Assembly: GCF_002454115.1 (NCBI RefSeq)
Contig: NZ_DKIH01000007.1
Coordinates: 15,681-79,680 of the forward strand
Direction: 5' to 3'
Origin: Sphingopyxis sp. UBA6723
GTDB lineage: Bacteria > Pseudomonadota > Alphaproteobacteria > Sphingomonadales > Sphingomonadaceae
DNA: 64,000 bases
Shown: piece after piece, positions 41,398 to 50,433 of the stretch
Numbering within the stretch: position 1 is the stretch's first letter
Layout: the number at the start of each line of letters is the position of its first letter
Notes under the pieces: model-generated
The model's database searches: none
Told to the model about the DNA's origin: nothing
Seen by the model: only the letters and a program-made list of their open reading frames with translations
Translations under genes and position numbers: made by a program

Positions 41398-43716
41398 TTA
41401 AAAGCGCCCGATCACCTGCACGCCGTACATCCGCGGTTCGGCGGGGATGAAGGTCGGGATGCCGAAGGCGCCGCCGGTGTTGCCTGCGTCGAGCAGATAA
41501 TCCTCGTCGGTCGCGTTGCGGATGAAACCAGTAATCTCGAATCGCTCATCGGCAAAGCTCACACCGGCGCGGGCATTGACCAACGTTACCGCATCTTGGG
41601 CAATCAGCGGATTGTTCGGCACCTCGAAAAATATCTTGCTGCGATAGGTCACCGTCGGGGTCGCGAACAACCGCATCCCGCCGCCCAGATCGGCATTGAC
41701 CGTAAACCCTGCCGCCGCCTGCCATTCGGGTTGCAGGCGGAAACGATCGCCCGCGAACACGCCGTTCGCCGCCTTGTTGTCGATGCCGCCGTCGATCCAG
41801 GCGACGTTGCCGAACAGCCGCAGCCAGTCGGTCACCGCAAAGCTCGCCTCGGCCTCCACGCCCAGATTGCTCGCGGTGCCGGCGCTCTGGGTGATCGTGG
41901 TCCCGTTCGGCTGGATCACCGATACCTGGAAATTGTCATAGGTCTGGTAATAGACGCCGAGCGAGCCGGAAAAGCCGCCGCGCGCGGCTTTCAGTCCGAC
42001 CTCGTAATTCCAGACATTCTCTTCGGCGATGGCGCTGACGTTGGCGACCGGTCCCGTCGCAGTGCTGCGCGCGCCCAGATTGACGGTCGGCGAACGGCGC
42101 CCTTTTGACACGGTGGCAAAGGCGTTGAACCCGTCGGCAAAGCGATACAGAATGTTGAAGCGCGGCAGAAAGGCCTGGAAACTATCCTCGCTATAGAATG
42201 TCTGCCCGCCGGTATCGACCTGTCCGGGGATCAGCGAGGCGGCGGCGGGGTTGAGCCGCGGGCGCGGCACCACGGCGAAAAAGCCCGAGCGGCGCTTTTC
42301 GATCAGCGCGCGCACCCCTGCGGTCACTTCCAGCGCCTCGGTCGGGATCCAGGTCGCGTCGGCGAACACCGAATAGCTCTGGTTCTTGCCGATATTGCCG
42401 AAGGTCGAGCTGTACGGGATCGCAGTGGCGGCGCCGCCGGTCAGGATCCCCGTCGCTGCTGCTGCCGCGACGCTGCCGTCGGGGGCAATGCACGGCAGGT
42501 TCGGGATCAACCGCGCCGCGCATTGCAGGAAAATGCCCTCTTCGCTCGAAAAGGGAACGACCTGCGACCCGTCCTCAATAAAGCCGTTCCACCCGAACGA
42601 CCCGCGAAACCTGTCGCTGTTGTACGCAAAACGGGTCTCGTGATTATATTGCCACCCCGTCGCGTCCTCGGCGAATTCCAGATACCAGGCGGCGCTGCCA
42701 TCGGCGTCAAAAATCTCCAGGCTGTCGAAATCGCGATAGCTGTTGACCATCGTGATCGTCCAGTCGTCGGCAACCTCCCAGGCCATGGTCAGATTGGCGT
42801 CATAAACGTCGCGGGTCAGGCCGAGCTTGGCCGCACCCAACGCGGCCTGCGATACCGGCGAGCCGCCGAGCGCCGCATCGCCGAACGGGTTCGCCGGTCC
42901 GGACGCGGTCGGATAGGTGCCCGAAATGAACGGCGTGCCGCTGTGCCGCTGGCGGTCATAGGTCAGGATCAGGTCAGCGGTGAAATTTTCGGTCGGCGTC
43001 ACACGCAGCGAGCCGCGGACCCCCAGCTGGTCCTGCGCGTACAGATCCTCCTGCCCAGCGGCCAGATTGCGCACATAACCATCGCGTTTCTTCCATTCGA
43101 ATGCCACGCGCCCGGCAATCTTGTCCGACCCCAGATTGACGAAACCGCCCAGCGTCGTCGCATCATAATTGCCGTAGCTGGCGTTCACTTCGCCCGAAAA
43201 GCCGGGCTTGGGCCGGGCCGATATGATGCTGATCGCGCCGACCGCCGACGCGGTGCCGAACAACGTCGCCTGCGGCCCCTTGATCACCTCGATCCGATCG
43301 ACGTCATAAATCGCCTGATACGACCCGCGCGAGCGCGAGATGTCGGTGCCGTTATAATAGAGCGTCACCCGCGCCGCCTGCTGCGCCGACCCGCTGTCCG
43401 ACGTGATGCCGCGGATGACGATGCCCGGATTATTGGCGCTCTGTTCCTGGATGTTGAGCCCGGGGATATAGTTGGACAGTTCGTCGAGGTCGCCGACCCC
43501 CAGATTGCGCAGCTGCGCGCCGCTGGTCGCCGAAATAGTGATCGGCACGTCGATCGCGCGCTGCTCGATCTTCTGCGCGGTGACGACGATATCGTCGCCG
43601 CCCGACGATGGGGCGCCCGCCGTATCGTCGGCGGGTAGGGCATCGGCCTGCGCGAGTGCGGGCGTGGCGGTGGCGGCGAGCAGCAACAGGGATAACGCAC
43701 GGACGGAGCGAGCCAT
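41398..43716 (-). CDS. TonB-dependent outer-membrane receptor
   Basis: 772 residues: signal peptide (cut near PALAQ), plug domain from about 45 (IVVTAQKIEQRAIDVPITIS; LDELSNYIPGLNIQ; GIVIRGI) and a 22-strand barrel ending in aromatic Phe (VQVIGRF). The VVTAQKREQ-like start is the usual TonB-box region of sphingomonad receptors. Substrate is unknown; sphingomonads have many of these for plant-derived or aromatic compounds. No transporter genes flank it. Confidence 0.93.
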   Translation of the reverse strand: MARSVRALSLLLLAATATPALAQADALPADDTAGAPSSGGDDIVVTAQKIEQRAIDVPITISATSGAQLRNLGVGDLDELSNYIPGLNIQEQSANNPGIVIRGITSDSGSAQQAARVTLYYNGTDISRSRGSYQAIYDVDRIEVIKGPQATLFGTASAVGAISIISARPKPGFSGEVNASYGNYDATTLGGFVNLGSDKIAGRVAFEWKKRDGYVRNLAAGQEDLYAQDQLGVRGSLRVTPTENFTADLILTYDRQRHSGTPFISGTYPTASGPANPFGDAALGGSPVSQAALGAAKLGLTRDVYDANLTMAWEVADDWTITMVNSYRDFDSLEIFDADGSAAWYLEFAEDATGWQYNHETRFAYNSDRFRGSFGWNGFIEDGSQVVPFSSEEGIFLQCAARLIPNLPCIAPDGSVAAAAATGILTGGAATAIPYSSTFGNIGKNQSYSVFADATWIPTEALEVTAGVRALIEKRRSGFFAVVPRPRLNPAAASLIPGQVDTGGQTFYSEDSFQAFLPRFNILYRFADGFNAFATVSKGRRSPTVNLGARSTATGPVANVSAIAEENVWNYEVGLKAARGGFSGSLGVYYQTYDNFQVSVIQPNGTTITQSAGTASNLGVEAEASFAVTDWLRLFGNVAWIDGGIDNKAANGVFAGDRFRLQPEWQAAAGFTVNADLGGGMRLFATPTVTYRSKIFFEVPNNPLIAQDAVTLVNARAGVSFADERFEITGFIRNATDEDYLLDAGNTGGAFGIPTFIPAEPRMYGVQVIGRF

Positions 43717-43873
43717 GGGACAGACCTTTTTGATTTAGGTTTTATCGGAAAACGAAACGACGAACGTCGCTCGCTCTCTGCCCCGCGTCGGCGTCATTAC
43801 CGCGTCGGCTCGGCGACACGGCGATGACAATTATGCGTGTGATTGTGACAGCAAGCCTGCGGCCGCGTCGTGG

Positions 43874-44821
43874 CTATTGCGCTTTCGCAGCGTTGAAATC
43901 ATGCACCACCAGCCCCGGCCGACGGGTGTCATAAACGGTTTGCAGGATACAGGCGCCGCCGCCTTTGGCGCAGAGTTTCCGCGCCGCTTCCGCCGCGCGC
44001 TTGGCGTTGCGTTCGGGCAGACCGTTCGGATAGCCCCTGTCGGTGTAGGTTTGGATCACGCCGTTGCCGGTGACGCCCCAATAGGCGCAGGTCAGGCCGG
44101 GGTTGGCGCGCTCGCACGCCGCCACCGCCGCGCCGGTCGCTGCCGCCAGGGTCGGGTGTCCGGTCGCGATCCATGCGCGCACCGACGCCGTCTTGGGCGC
44201 GCGCTTGTCCTCGACCCAGGCGGCCGCGCCGTACAATTTGCGCGCCTTCGCCAGATCGGGCGTCGCCCGCTGTTTGCCGGCGCCATAGGTGCCGACGATT
44301 TCGCACGGCAGCGGCTGCTCGCGGCCGCAATTGGCCAGCGCCGCAGCCTTGGCTGCCGCACCGTTCGTACCCCAACCGCTGTGCAGAAACCCGTTCCAGT
44401 CGCGCGCGATCGCGGTTGTGGAATTGGCCCATTCGCCAATCGACGCGCACCCCGATCCCATCGCCCGCTGACACGCCGCCAGCGCCTTTTCCTGGGCGCC
44501 GCGCGGGCCGTCGAAATTCCCCTCCATCCACACCTCTTCGACATCGGGGTGCCACGCAATCGCAGCATGTTGATTGACGATGCGCGGCGCCGCGGGCGGC
44601 GCCGCCGGACCATTGTTGCGGGGCACGCACATCAACCCCTTGCCGAGCCCCGGCCCAAGGTCGACTTCGCCGACCACCTGATCGTTCGGGCCGGGGGACG
44701 GACAGGGATATTGTGCCGCGGCGGGCAAGGCGATTCCGGCGAGCGCGAGCAGCGCGGTGATGATGAGCAGCGCCGGGCGCACAGCGAGCAACCGGCGCAA
44801 AAGCGTTTCGAAGTTCATCAT
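43874..44821 (-). CDS. Secreted double DUF4189 protein
   Basis: 315 residues. Long signal peptide (ending PAAAQ), YPCPSPGP cluster, then two DUF4189 units: one around HAAIAWHPDVEEVWMEGNFD to LPCEIVGTY, one around AAAWVEDKRA to HDFN. Each unit has paired Cys, a GCxSIGEWxNSxxAI-type motif and an early W. ATG overlaps the stop of the upstream lipoprotein gene (ATGA). Paralogue of the proteins at 46167 and 47081 on the other strand. Function unknown; periplasmic or exported. Confidence 0.75.
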   Translation of the reverse strand: MMNFETLLRRLLAVRPALLIITALLALAGIALPAAAQYPCPSPGPNDQVVGEVDLGPGLGKGLMCVPRNNGPAAPPAAPRIVNQHAAIAWHPDVEEVWMEGNFDGPRGAQEKALAACQRAMGSGCASIGEWANSTTAIARDWNGFLHSGWGTNGAAAKAAALANCGREQPLPCEIVGTYGAGKQRATPDLAKARKLYGAAAWVEDKRAPKTASVRAWIATGHPTLAAATGAAVAACERANPGLTCAYWGVTGNGVIQTYTDRGYPNGLPERNAKRAAEAARKLCAKGGGACILQTVYDTRRPGLVVHDFNAAKAQ

Positions 44822-45519
44822 ATCTCCAGCGGCGGGTTGGCGATGTCGTCGACCAGTTCCCAACAGCTTTCGGTCGGGAAAAACAGCAGATACCCACCCG
44901 ACCCGGTTTCCTGCACCAGATCGCCCAAGCCCTCCTGCAGATCTTCGGGCGGCGGGGTCAGGTTCATTTCGAAAATTCCCGGCAGCCAGTCGATCCGGAC
45001 GCGGTTGTCGCCCGACTGGTTGAACTCGATCTGGACGTAGCGCAGATCCTTTGCATCGCCGCCGTTCATGTCGAATTTCATCGCGGTTTCGGCGGTCACG
45101 AAGAAATAATCGATCGTCGCCAGCGGATAATGATTCTGATCGAGATAGCGACGCTTGTCGATCTTGCGCGCCTTGCCGGTCTCGCCAAAGCCGACCTTGG
45201 CCGCGGTATATTTTTCGCGCACCGCCCACGATCCGGTGAACGCCTGGAAAAAGCCTTTGAAATCATTGCTCCGGCACGCACCGTCCGCCATCTCGAGCCG
45301 CAGCCGGTCGCTTTCGGTCATCTGGCGCACCGGGCGATCGTCGGCGCCGTCGGTACCGGCGGTGTTGGGCGCGCGCGCAGCGGCGGGCTTGGCCGCCGGA
45401 TCGACCGCGGCGGCGCTGGCTGCCGCATCGCTGGGTTCGCTGCCACAGGCCGCCACCCCGGCCAGCAGCAATGCGGCCACCGCCATCCTGCCATGTCGCG
45501 TCACGCACCATCTCGTCAT
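44818..45519 (-). CDS. Lipoprotein linked to the DUF4189 cluster
   Basis: 233 residues. Lipobox VAAC (about 22-25), then a low-complexity Ala/Pro linker, then a globular domain (DGACRSNDFKGFFQAFTGSW; KIDKRRYLDQNHYPLATIDYFF; VQIEFNQSGDNRVRIDW). I do not recognise the domain. ATG at 45519 gives the lipoprotein start; the longer frame adds nothing conserved. Translationally coupled to the DUF4189 gene downstream. Confidence 0.65.
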   Translation of the reverse strand: MTRWCVTRHGRMAVAALLLAGVAACGSEPSDAAASAAAVDPAAKPAAARAPNTAGTDGADDRPVRQMTESDRLRLEMADGACRSNDFKGFFQAFTGSWAVREKYTAAKVGFGETGKARKIDKRRYLDQNHYPLATIDYFFVTAETAMKFDMNGGDAKDLRYVQIEFNQSGDNRVRIDWLPGIFEMNLTPPPEDLQEGLGDLVQETGSGGYLLFFPTESCWELVDDIANPPLEI

Positions 45520-45655
45520 CGGCTTCGGTTCCTCATCAGGGGGCGCCGGCCCCACGCTTCTTTCCTATACCAGCCGCATCTCGCCCAAAGCGAAGATGGT
45601 GCACCAGTACATCACATCATTGGTTGGCTATTCATGTGCCTGATAAAAATCAGCT
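45520..45655. promoter_or_regulatory. Divergent promoter region of the DUF4189 cluster
   Basis: 136 bases between the leftward lipoprotein gene and the rightward YbjN-like gene. Contains GGTATAGGA (minus strand) as a possible extended -10, and AT-rich sequence before 45656. No clear palindrome. All six cluster genes would start here. Confidence 0.4.
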
Positions 45656-46162
45656 ATGAAAATGACCTTGCTCACAGGCGGCGCGATCGCCGGTCTCGCC
45701 CTGTTGCTGACCGCGGTGGGGGCCGCGACACCCCCGGCCCGCGCCCAGGACGCGGTCGAGGCGCGCACGCTGCTCGCCATGAAACCGGCCACCATCGTCA
45801 GTGCGCTTGGCGAACTCGGCCATCAGGTCCGGCTGGTCGATGGCGGCGGCGGCGATCCCGTCCGGATCGACGCCGCCGACACCACCTATTCGCTGTTTCT
45901 GGCGCAGTGCGAAACAAGCGGCTGCCGGTTGCTGCAATTCCGCTCGTGCATCGCGGCGCCCAAAGGGTCTGCCGATCTCGCCGAGCGTTGGAACAGCACC
46001 AATATGTACGGCCGCGCCTCGCGCCAGGCCCCGGGGCTGATGTGCATCGATTCGACGCTCTACGCCGCCGACCGCCGCATCTCGCTCGCCTCGCTCCGCT
46101 CGCATATCGAGGGGATGCGGACGCTGATGCCTCATGCGCAGGAATTTTTCCTCAAAGGATGA
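45656..46162 (+). CDS. Secreted YbjN-like protein
   Basis: 168 residues with a signal peptide (cut near ARAQD). The body has ALGELGHQVRLVDGGG and a WNSTNMYGRASRQAPG segment reminiscent of YbjN/T3-chaperone-like folds, plus three Cys (CETSGCRLLQFRSC). Ends four bases before the next DUF4189 gene, so it heads a four-gene operon. Confidence 0.62.
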   Translation: MKMTLLTGGAIAGLALLLTAVGAATPPARAQDAVEARTLLAMKPATIVSALGELGHQVRLVDGGGGDPVRIDAADTTYSLFLAQCETSGCRLLQFRSCIAAPKGSADLAERWNSTNMYGRASRQAPGLMCIDSTLYAADRRISLASLRSHIEGMRTLMPHAQEFFLKG

Positions 46163-46166
46163 TCTT

Positions 46167-47084
46167 ATGCTTTCGCGTTTTGGTTTCGGCGCCGCGCTAT
46201 TGCTGGCCGCCGCCCTGCTATGGATGCCGCGTCCGGCGGCGGCGCAAAATTATCCCTGCCCCGGCGGCCCCGGCCCCGGCGAGGTCCAGGTCGGCGTGTC
46301 GGGGGGCAGCCACGGCGTCGCCGCGGTACCGATCTGCGCCCCGGCGGCGGGCGGCGGCGGCGGCGGAGCTTCGGCGCCGAGCTACAGCTATGGCGCGATC
46401 GCCCTCCATCCCGATGTCGATGATGTGTGGATGTTCGGCAACTGGACCGGGCCGAACGCCGCCGAACAGGAAGCGCTCACCGCGTGCAATCAAGCGATGG
46501 GCGGCGGCTGCATCTCGATCGGCGAATGGCACAATTCGTCGATGTCGATCATCCGCGACGCTCAGGGCAACCGCTATGCCGGATGGAACGGCCAAGGCGG
46601 CACCATGCGCAAAAAGATGCTCGCCGATTGCAAAGCGATCCAGATGCTGCCGTGCGAAGTGGTGGGCAGTTTCAGCTCCAGCAAGCGCCGCCATACGCCC
46701 AACCTTGCCACCGCGCGCAAAAGTTATGCGGCCGGCGCCTGGGTCCGCGGCGAGGGCTATAACGGCCGTCTCTATATCGCCTCCGCGCATCGAACGATGG
46801 CGGAGGCAAAGGCGGCGGCGACGGCGGCCTGCACCAATGCCACCGGCCGTAACTGCGAGATTGCCGTAGCCGTCGCCAATGGCACCCTGCTGACCTTTCA
46901 GCTCGGTTACCCCGAGCGAACCGATACGTCGGTGGTTGCCGAGCGCACCGTCAAACGGGCGCAGCAGGCCGCCGAGACCGACTGCAAAAATCGCAAGGCG
47001 CGGTGCGCGATCCAGACCGCTTATGACAGCGGCACCCCGGGTGTCACGGTCCATGATTTTGACGCCGCGGCAAAATCCCGATGA
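46167..47084 (+). CDS. Secreted double DUF4189 protein
   Basis: 305 residues: signal peptide ending PAAAQ, YPCPGGPGPGE, then DUF4189 unit 1 (YGAIALHPDVDDVWMFGNW; GGGCISIGEWHNSSMSI; LPCEVVGSF) and unit 2 (AAGAWVRGEG; ATGRNCEIAV; CAIQTAYDSGTPGVTVHDF). The Gly-run GGGGGG links tag and domain. AAGGA ribosome site at 46155-46159; the longer frame upstream overlaps the YbjN-like gene. Strong similarity to its neighbours indicates local duplication. Confidence 0.78.
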   Translation: MLSRFGFGAALLLAAALLWMPRPAAAQNYPCPGGPGPGEVQVGVSGGSHGVAAVPICAPAAGGGGGGASAPSYSYGAIALHPDVDDVWMFGNWTGPNAAEQEALTACNQAMGGGCISIGEWHNSSMSIIRDAQGNRYAGWNGQGGTMRKKMLADCKAIQMLPCEVVGSFSSSKRRHTPNLATARKSYAAGAWVRGEGYNGRLYIASAHRTMAEAKAAATAACTNATGRNCEIAVAVANGTLLTFQLGYPERTDTSVVAERTVKRAQQAAETDCKNRKARCAIQTAYDSGTPGVTVHDFDAAAKSR

Positions 47085-47980
47085 ACGCATTTTCCGGTCT
47101 TGCGGCGTTCGGCCTGCCCGCCGCCCTGGTTGCGGCAGCCTTTATTCTCCCCGGCACCGCCGCGGCACAGCAACGCTGTCCCGGCGGTCCCGGCCCCGGC
47201 GACATGATCGTCGGCTATGCACCCGACGGCACCCCGCTCTGCGCGCCCAATCCGAGCGCGGGCGCGCCGACCCCCGCGCCGCGCCCCGTCATGCAGACCT
47301 ATGCGGCCATCGCCTGGCACCCCGACGCTGGCGACGTGTGGTTGTCGGGCAATTACAACGGGCCGAACGCCGCGCCCAGCGCCGCGCTCGCCGCCTGCAG
47401 CCGCGACATGGGCGGCGGCTGCACCACCATCGGCGAGTGGAACAATTCGGCGATGGCAATAGTCCGCAACCGTTACGGCGAGCTCTTGAGCGCCTGGGCG
47501 GGCGACGGCGGTCGCACCCGCAAGCAGGTACTAGCCGACTGCAGCGCGAAGCAACCGCTGCCGTGCGAGGTCGTCGGCACCTTTGCGTCGGGCAAGCGCG
47601 AGCACCGACCCAACCTCGCCGCCGCGCGCAAGCGCTATGCCGCGGTCGCGTGGGTGAAGGGCACAGAGGGCTATGACAACCGCCTCTATATCGCGCGCGG
47701 CCACCACCACCTCGCCGATGCCGAGCGCGAGGCGCTGGCCGCGTGCACCAAGGCCACGGGCGTATCGTGCGGCCTCCTCGCCTATGCGGGCAATGGGTTT
47801 ATCCAGACTTACGCGATCGGCACGGGCCACAGCGCGACGCCCGAAACCAGCGCCAAGCGCGCGGCGCAGGCGGCGCAGGCGCTGTGCAAGCAGCAGAAGC
47901 AACCCTGCGCGTTGCAGGCCGCCTACGACAGCCGCACCGCCGGCCTCGTCGTGCATGATTTTCTTGCCGGGAACCGCTGA
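47081..47980 (+). CDS. Secreted double DUF4189 protein
   Basis: 299 residues, same plan as the gene before it: signal peptide, RCPGGPGPGDM, unit 1 (YAAIAWHPDAGDVWLSGNY; GGGCTTIGEWNNSAMAI; LPCEVVGTF) and unit 2 (AAVAWVKGTEG; ATGVSCGLLAY; CALQAAYDSRTAGLVVHDF). ATGA overlap with the previous stop. Cys positions are matched across the three paralogues, so disulfides are likely conserved. Confidence 0.78.
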   Translation: MNAFSGLAAFGLPAALVAAAFILPGTAAAQQRCPGGPGPGDMIVGYAPDGTPLCAPNPSAGAPTPAPRPVMQTYAAIAWHPDAGDVWLSGNYNGPNAAPSAALAACSRDMGGGCTTIGEWNNSAMAIVRNRYGELLSAWAGDGGRTRKQVLADCSAKQPLPCEVVGTFASGKREHRPNLAAARKRYAAVAWVKGTEGYDNRLYIARGHHHLADAEREALAACTKATGVSCGLLAYAGNGFIQTYAIGTGHSATPETSAKRAAQAAQALCKQQKQPCALQAAYDSRTAGLVVHDFLAGNR

Positions 47981-48651
47981 TGACCCGCTCCCTCCGTCGC
48001 GTACTGACTGCCGCCGCCGCGGTGCTCGCCGCCGCCTGGGCCGCTCCCGCCGCGGCCGAGGGCGGCTGTCCCGCGGGCATGATGCCATCGGGCCAGCAGC
48101 AGGCGGGCACTGAGAATTCGGGTGTCTATATTCCCGTCTGTGTTCCCGGCAGCCGCAACGGCGGGGGCGACGACGCCGCGGCCCCCAGCCAACCCGTCGA
48201 GGCCTGGCGCCGCGTCCTCGCACCGCTCACGCGCCCGCCCAAGGGCTGGCAGCCTTTATGGCTGGCCTTTCGCGAATATAAGAATTGGCGCACCAAGGAG
48301 TCGCACTACATCCTCACGGCGGGGCACCCCACTTATGCCGCGGCGGTCGAGGCCTATCAGACCGAATGCCTGCGCGTGAACGGGCCGCAGTTCAACATCG
48401 GGTCGTGCATGGGATGGAGCGCCGATCAGTCGACCTATTTCTCGATCCTGCGCAGTCCGGACAATGTCTACACCATCGGCTACGGCAATTCGCCGGAGGA
48501 AACGCTGAACCTCCCGACATGCAACTTCTACGCCCAGCAGGCGCGCGAACTGGGCCGCACCGAACTGCTGGGCCGCCCCTGCGCGGTGGAGGTCATCGGC
48601 ATCTATCGGAACGCCATCGTCCCTGAACCGAAAGGCAAGCGCAAACGCTAA
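47980..48651 (+). CDS. Secreted Cys-rich protein, divergent member of the DUF4189 cluster
   Basis: 223 residues with a signal peptide (AAPAAAE). It begins like its neighbours (GGCPAGMMPSG, then a linker) but has a single, diverged unit: WLAFREYKNW, HYILTAGHPTYAAAVEAYQTEC, SCMGWSADQST, CAVEVIGIYRN. TGATG overlap with the previous stop. Fourth and last gene of the rightward operon. Confidence 0.65.
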   Translation: MTRSLRRVLTAAAAVLAAAWAAPAAAEGGCPAGMMPSGQQQAGTENSGVYIPVCVPGSRNGGGDDAAAPSQPVEAWRRVLAPLTRPPKGWQPLWLAFREYKNWRTKESHYILTAGHPTYAAAVEAYQTECLRVNGPQFNIGSCMGWSADQSTYFSILRSPDNVYTIGYGNSPEETLNLPTCNFYAQQARELGRTELLGRPCAVEVIGIYRNAIVPEPKGKRKR

Positions 48652-49065
48652 AGCATCGTGCGTTGAATCCGCACCATCGCCAAACCCGCTCGTGCTGGGC
48701 CTGTCGTAGCACCGTCCTTCTTCTTGCAGCGGCGAGAGGGTCGGCGCAGCACCCTGAATAAGCGATTCTCGCTCCGGATACCCACAGCGCAGCGGCACAT
48801 GGCCGACACTCCCGCCCAGGGCGCAGAGTCCAAGGCGATTGCCGCTGCGTCCAGCGCGCTGCTCCCCCCATCGGAGCGGCGGCCACCCCGGGTCCGCCCG
48901 TGCAAAGGCCGTGGGTGACCCCGACGCGAATATAATGACCCGGGTCTCTGGAGCGGTTTTCATCGGCTGACAGTCGCGCATATAGAAAACATTCTCCGGA
49001 TCAAAATAATAAAAACATCGTGAATTAGATAAAATTCCCCCCAAAAAAATTACCGAGGAGGCCGT
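48652..49065. other. Intergenic region with a dispersed repeat and an AT-rich promoter
   Basis: 48686-48731 (GTGCTGGGCCTGTCGTAGCA and following) resembles a repeat common in sphingomonad chromosomes. The stretch to 48900 has only shadow frames. From about 48950 the sequence turns AT-rich (AATAATAAAAACATCG near 49004) and ends in GAGGAGG (49056-49061), the ribosome site of the next gene; a promoter for the iron-redox/cupin operon must be here. Confidence 0.45.
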
Positions 49066-49827
49066 GTGACTGTTTCAATAAAGGATCTAATCGAAGAATC
49101 TCTGGGCCATCGGGCTGTAAATCATCCATATCTGACCGCGCTGGCCGCCGATGACCTGCCCGATCCCGATTGGGCTTTGCGTGACTTTGCCGAACATTAT
49201 TACGGCTATTCGCTGCATTTCCCGCGCTATCTGACCACCGTGATTTCCAAGCTGGAAACCCCCGCCCATCGTCACAGCCTGCTCCAGAATCTGACCGAGG
49301 AATCGGGCATTTACGATGATGAGGAATATGCCGAACTGGCCGCGGTCGGGGTCGAGCGCGAATGGATCGAAGGCATTCCGCATCCGCAACTGTTCCGCCG
49401 CTTTCGCGAAGCGACCGGCATCACCGCCCCCTATGTGCCAGAGGATGACGCGATCGAACTGGTGTGCTGGCGCGAATCCTTCCTGACCACGCTGACCCAT
49501 GGCTCGGCGGCCGAAGCCTTGGGCGCGCTCGGTCTTGGCACCGAAAATATCGTCAGCACGATCTACGTCCCCTTCGTCAAGGCTCTCGCCCGCACCGACC
49601 TGCACCCGCGCGACACGGTGTTTTTCCCGCTCCACACCGCGGTCGACGACCATCATCAGGAAGCGCTCGAGGAAATCTCGCTGGCCTTTGCCGCCACCCC
49701 GACCGGCAAGGGCGATCTGCGCCGCGGAATGATCAAGGCGCTGTCGCTCCGCTCGTCCTTCTGGGACTGGCTCTACGAACGCGCTCTGGCGCGCGCCGAA
49801 CGTCCCGCCATGGCGATGGCCTTTTGA
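49066..49827 (+). CDS. Haem-oxygenase-like iron-containing redox enzyme
   Basis: 253 residues, helical bundle of the PqqC/TenA/CADD-like superfamily. Candidate metal ligands: AEHYYGYSLHF (Glu and His), LTEESGIYDDEEY (Glu), and HTAVDDHHQEAL (His/Asp/His) in the last long helix, which is the arrangement of non-haem di-iron oxidases of this fold. Members cleave or oxidise amino- and fatty-acid-like substrates in natural product routes. GTG start with GAGGAGG five bases before. Followed by a cupin gene; substrate unknown. Confidence 0.78.
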   Translation: MTVSIKDLIEESLGHRAVNHPYLTALAADDLPDPDWALRDFAEHYYGYSLHFPRYLTTVISKLETPAHRHSLLQNLTEESGIYDDEEYAELAAVGVEREWIEGIPHPQLFRRFREATGITAPYVPEDDAIELVCWRESFLTTLTHGSAAEALGALGLGTENIVSTIYVPFVKALARTDLHPRDTVFFPLHTAVDDHHQEALEEISLAFAATPTGKGDLRRGMIKALSLRSSFWDWLYERALARAERPAMAMAF

Positions 49828-49897
49828 CGGTCACCGCGCGGGGCCACGGTGCGATGCGTCGCCCCGCGGCCCCCCGCGCCAACTGGAACACACTCGC

Positions 49898-50395
49898 ATG
49901 AACCCCGACTTGCTCGCCCTCGTCACCAATATCGAAGCGCGCCGCCCGCTCGCCGCCGACGCGCCGGTCAGCGCGTTTCGTGCCGACCCGGGCAACAGCC
50001 ACCGCGAAATCTATCGCAACCGCAACGACAAGCTCGGCATCGATTTTGCCGTCGATGTCTTCGATTTTCCCGGCACCCAGGCGTTCGACGCGCGCGTCGT
50101 GCGGATTGCCGCGGGCCGCAACAACGAGCTCCACAAACATGCGCATGAATCCTTGTTCTACATCATCAGCGGCAGTGCCGAGGTCCGTATCGGCGAGGCC
50201 ACGCTGACGCTGAACGCCGGCGGGCTCGCCTTCGTCCCGCGCTGGGTGTTTCACCAGTCGAAAAACCTGTCGCAAACCGAAGAGCTGGTGATCCTGGCGA
50301 TCACCGATTTCGGCCTGACCAAGGCGGTGCTCGGCGATTATGACAAACGCACCCGGCTCGCCGCAAACGGCGCCGATGTGCTGGATCATGCCTGA
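49898..50395 (+). CDS. Cupin-domain protein
   Basis: 165 residues, single cupin. Metal motif 1 HKHAHESLFYIISG (His, His, Glu) and motif 2 AFVPRWVFHQSKN (last His) are intact, so it likely binds Fe, Mn or Zn. N-terminal 60 residues are a helical extension (DKLGIDFAVDVFDFPG). Lies 70 bases after the iron-redox enzyme on the same strand and most likely acts with it. Confidence 0.82.
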   Translation: MNPDLLALVTNIEARRPLAADAPVSAFRADPGNSHREIYRNRNDKLGIDFAVDVFDFPGTQAFDARVVRIAAGRNNELHKHAHESLFYIISGSAEVRIGEATLTLNAGGLAFVPRWVFHQSKNLSQTEELVILAITDFGLTKAVLGDYDKRTRLAANGADVLDHA

Positions 50396-50433
50396 TCCAG
50401 CCCGCACGGCACAGCGAGGCCGCAGGTCAGGGA

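Noticed and set aside
48652..48950. Several frames of 60-90 codons in the gap before 49066
   Set aside because: No ribosome sites or protein-like composition; the area includes a dispersed repeat.
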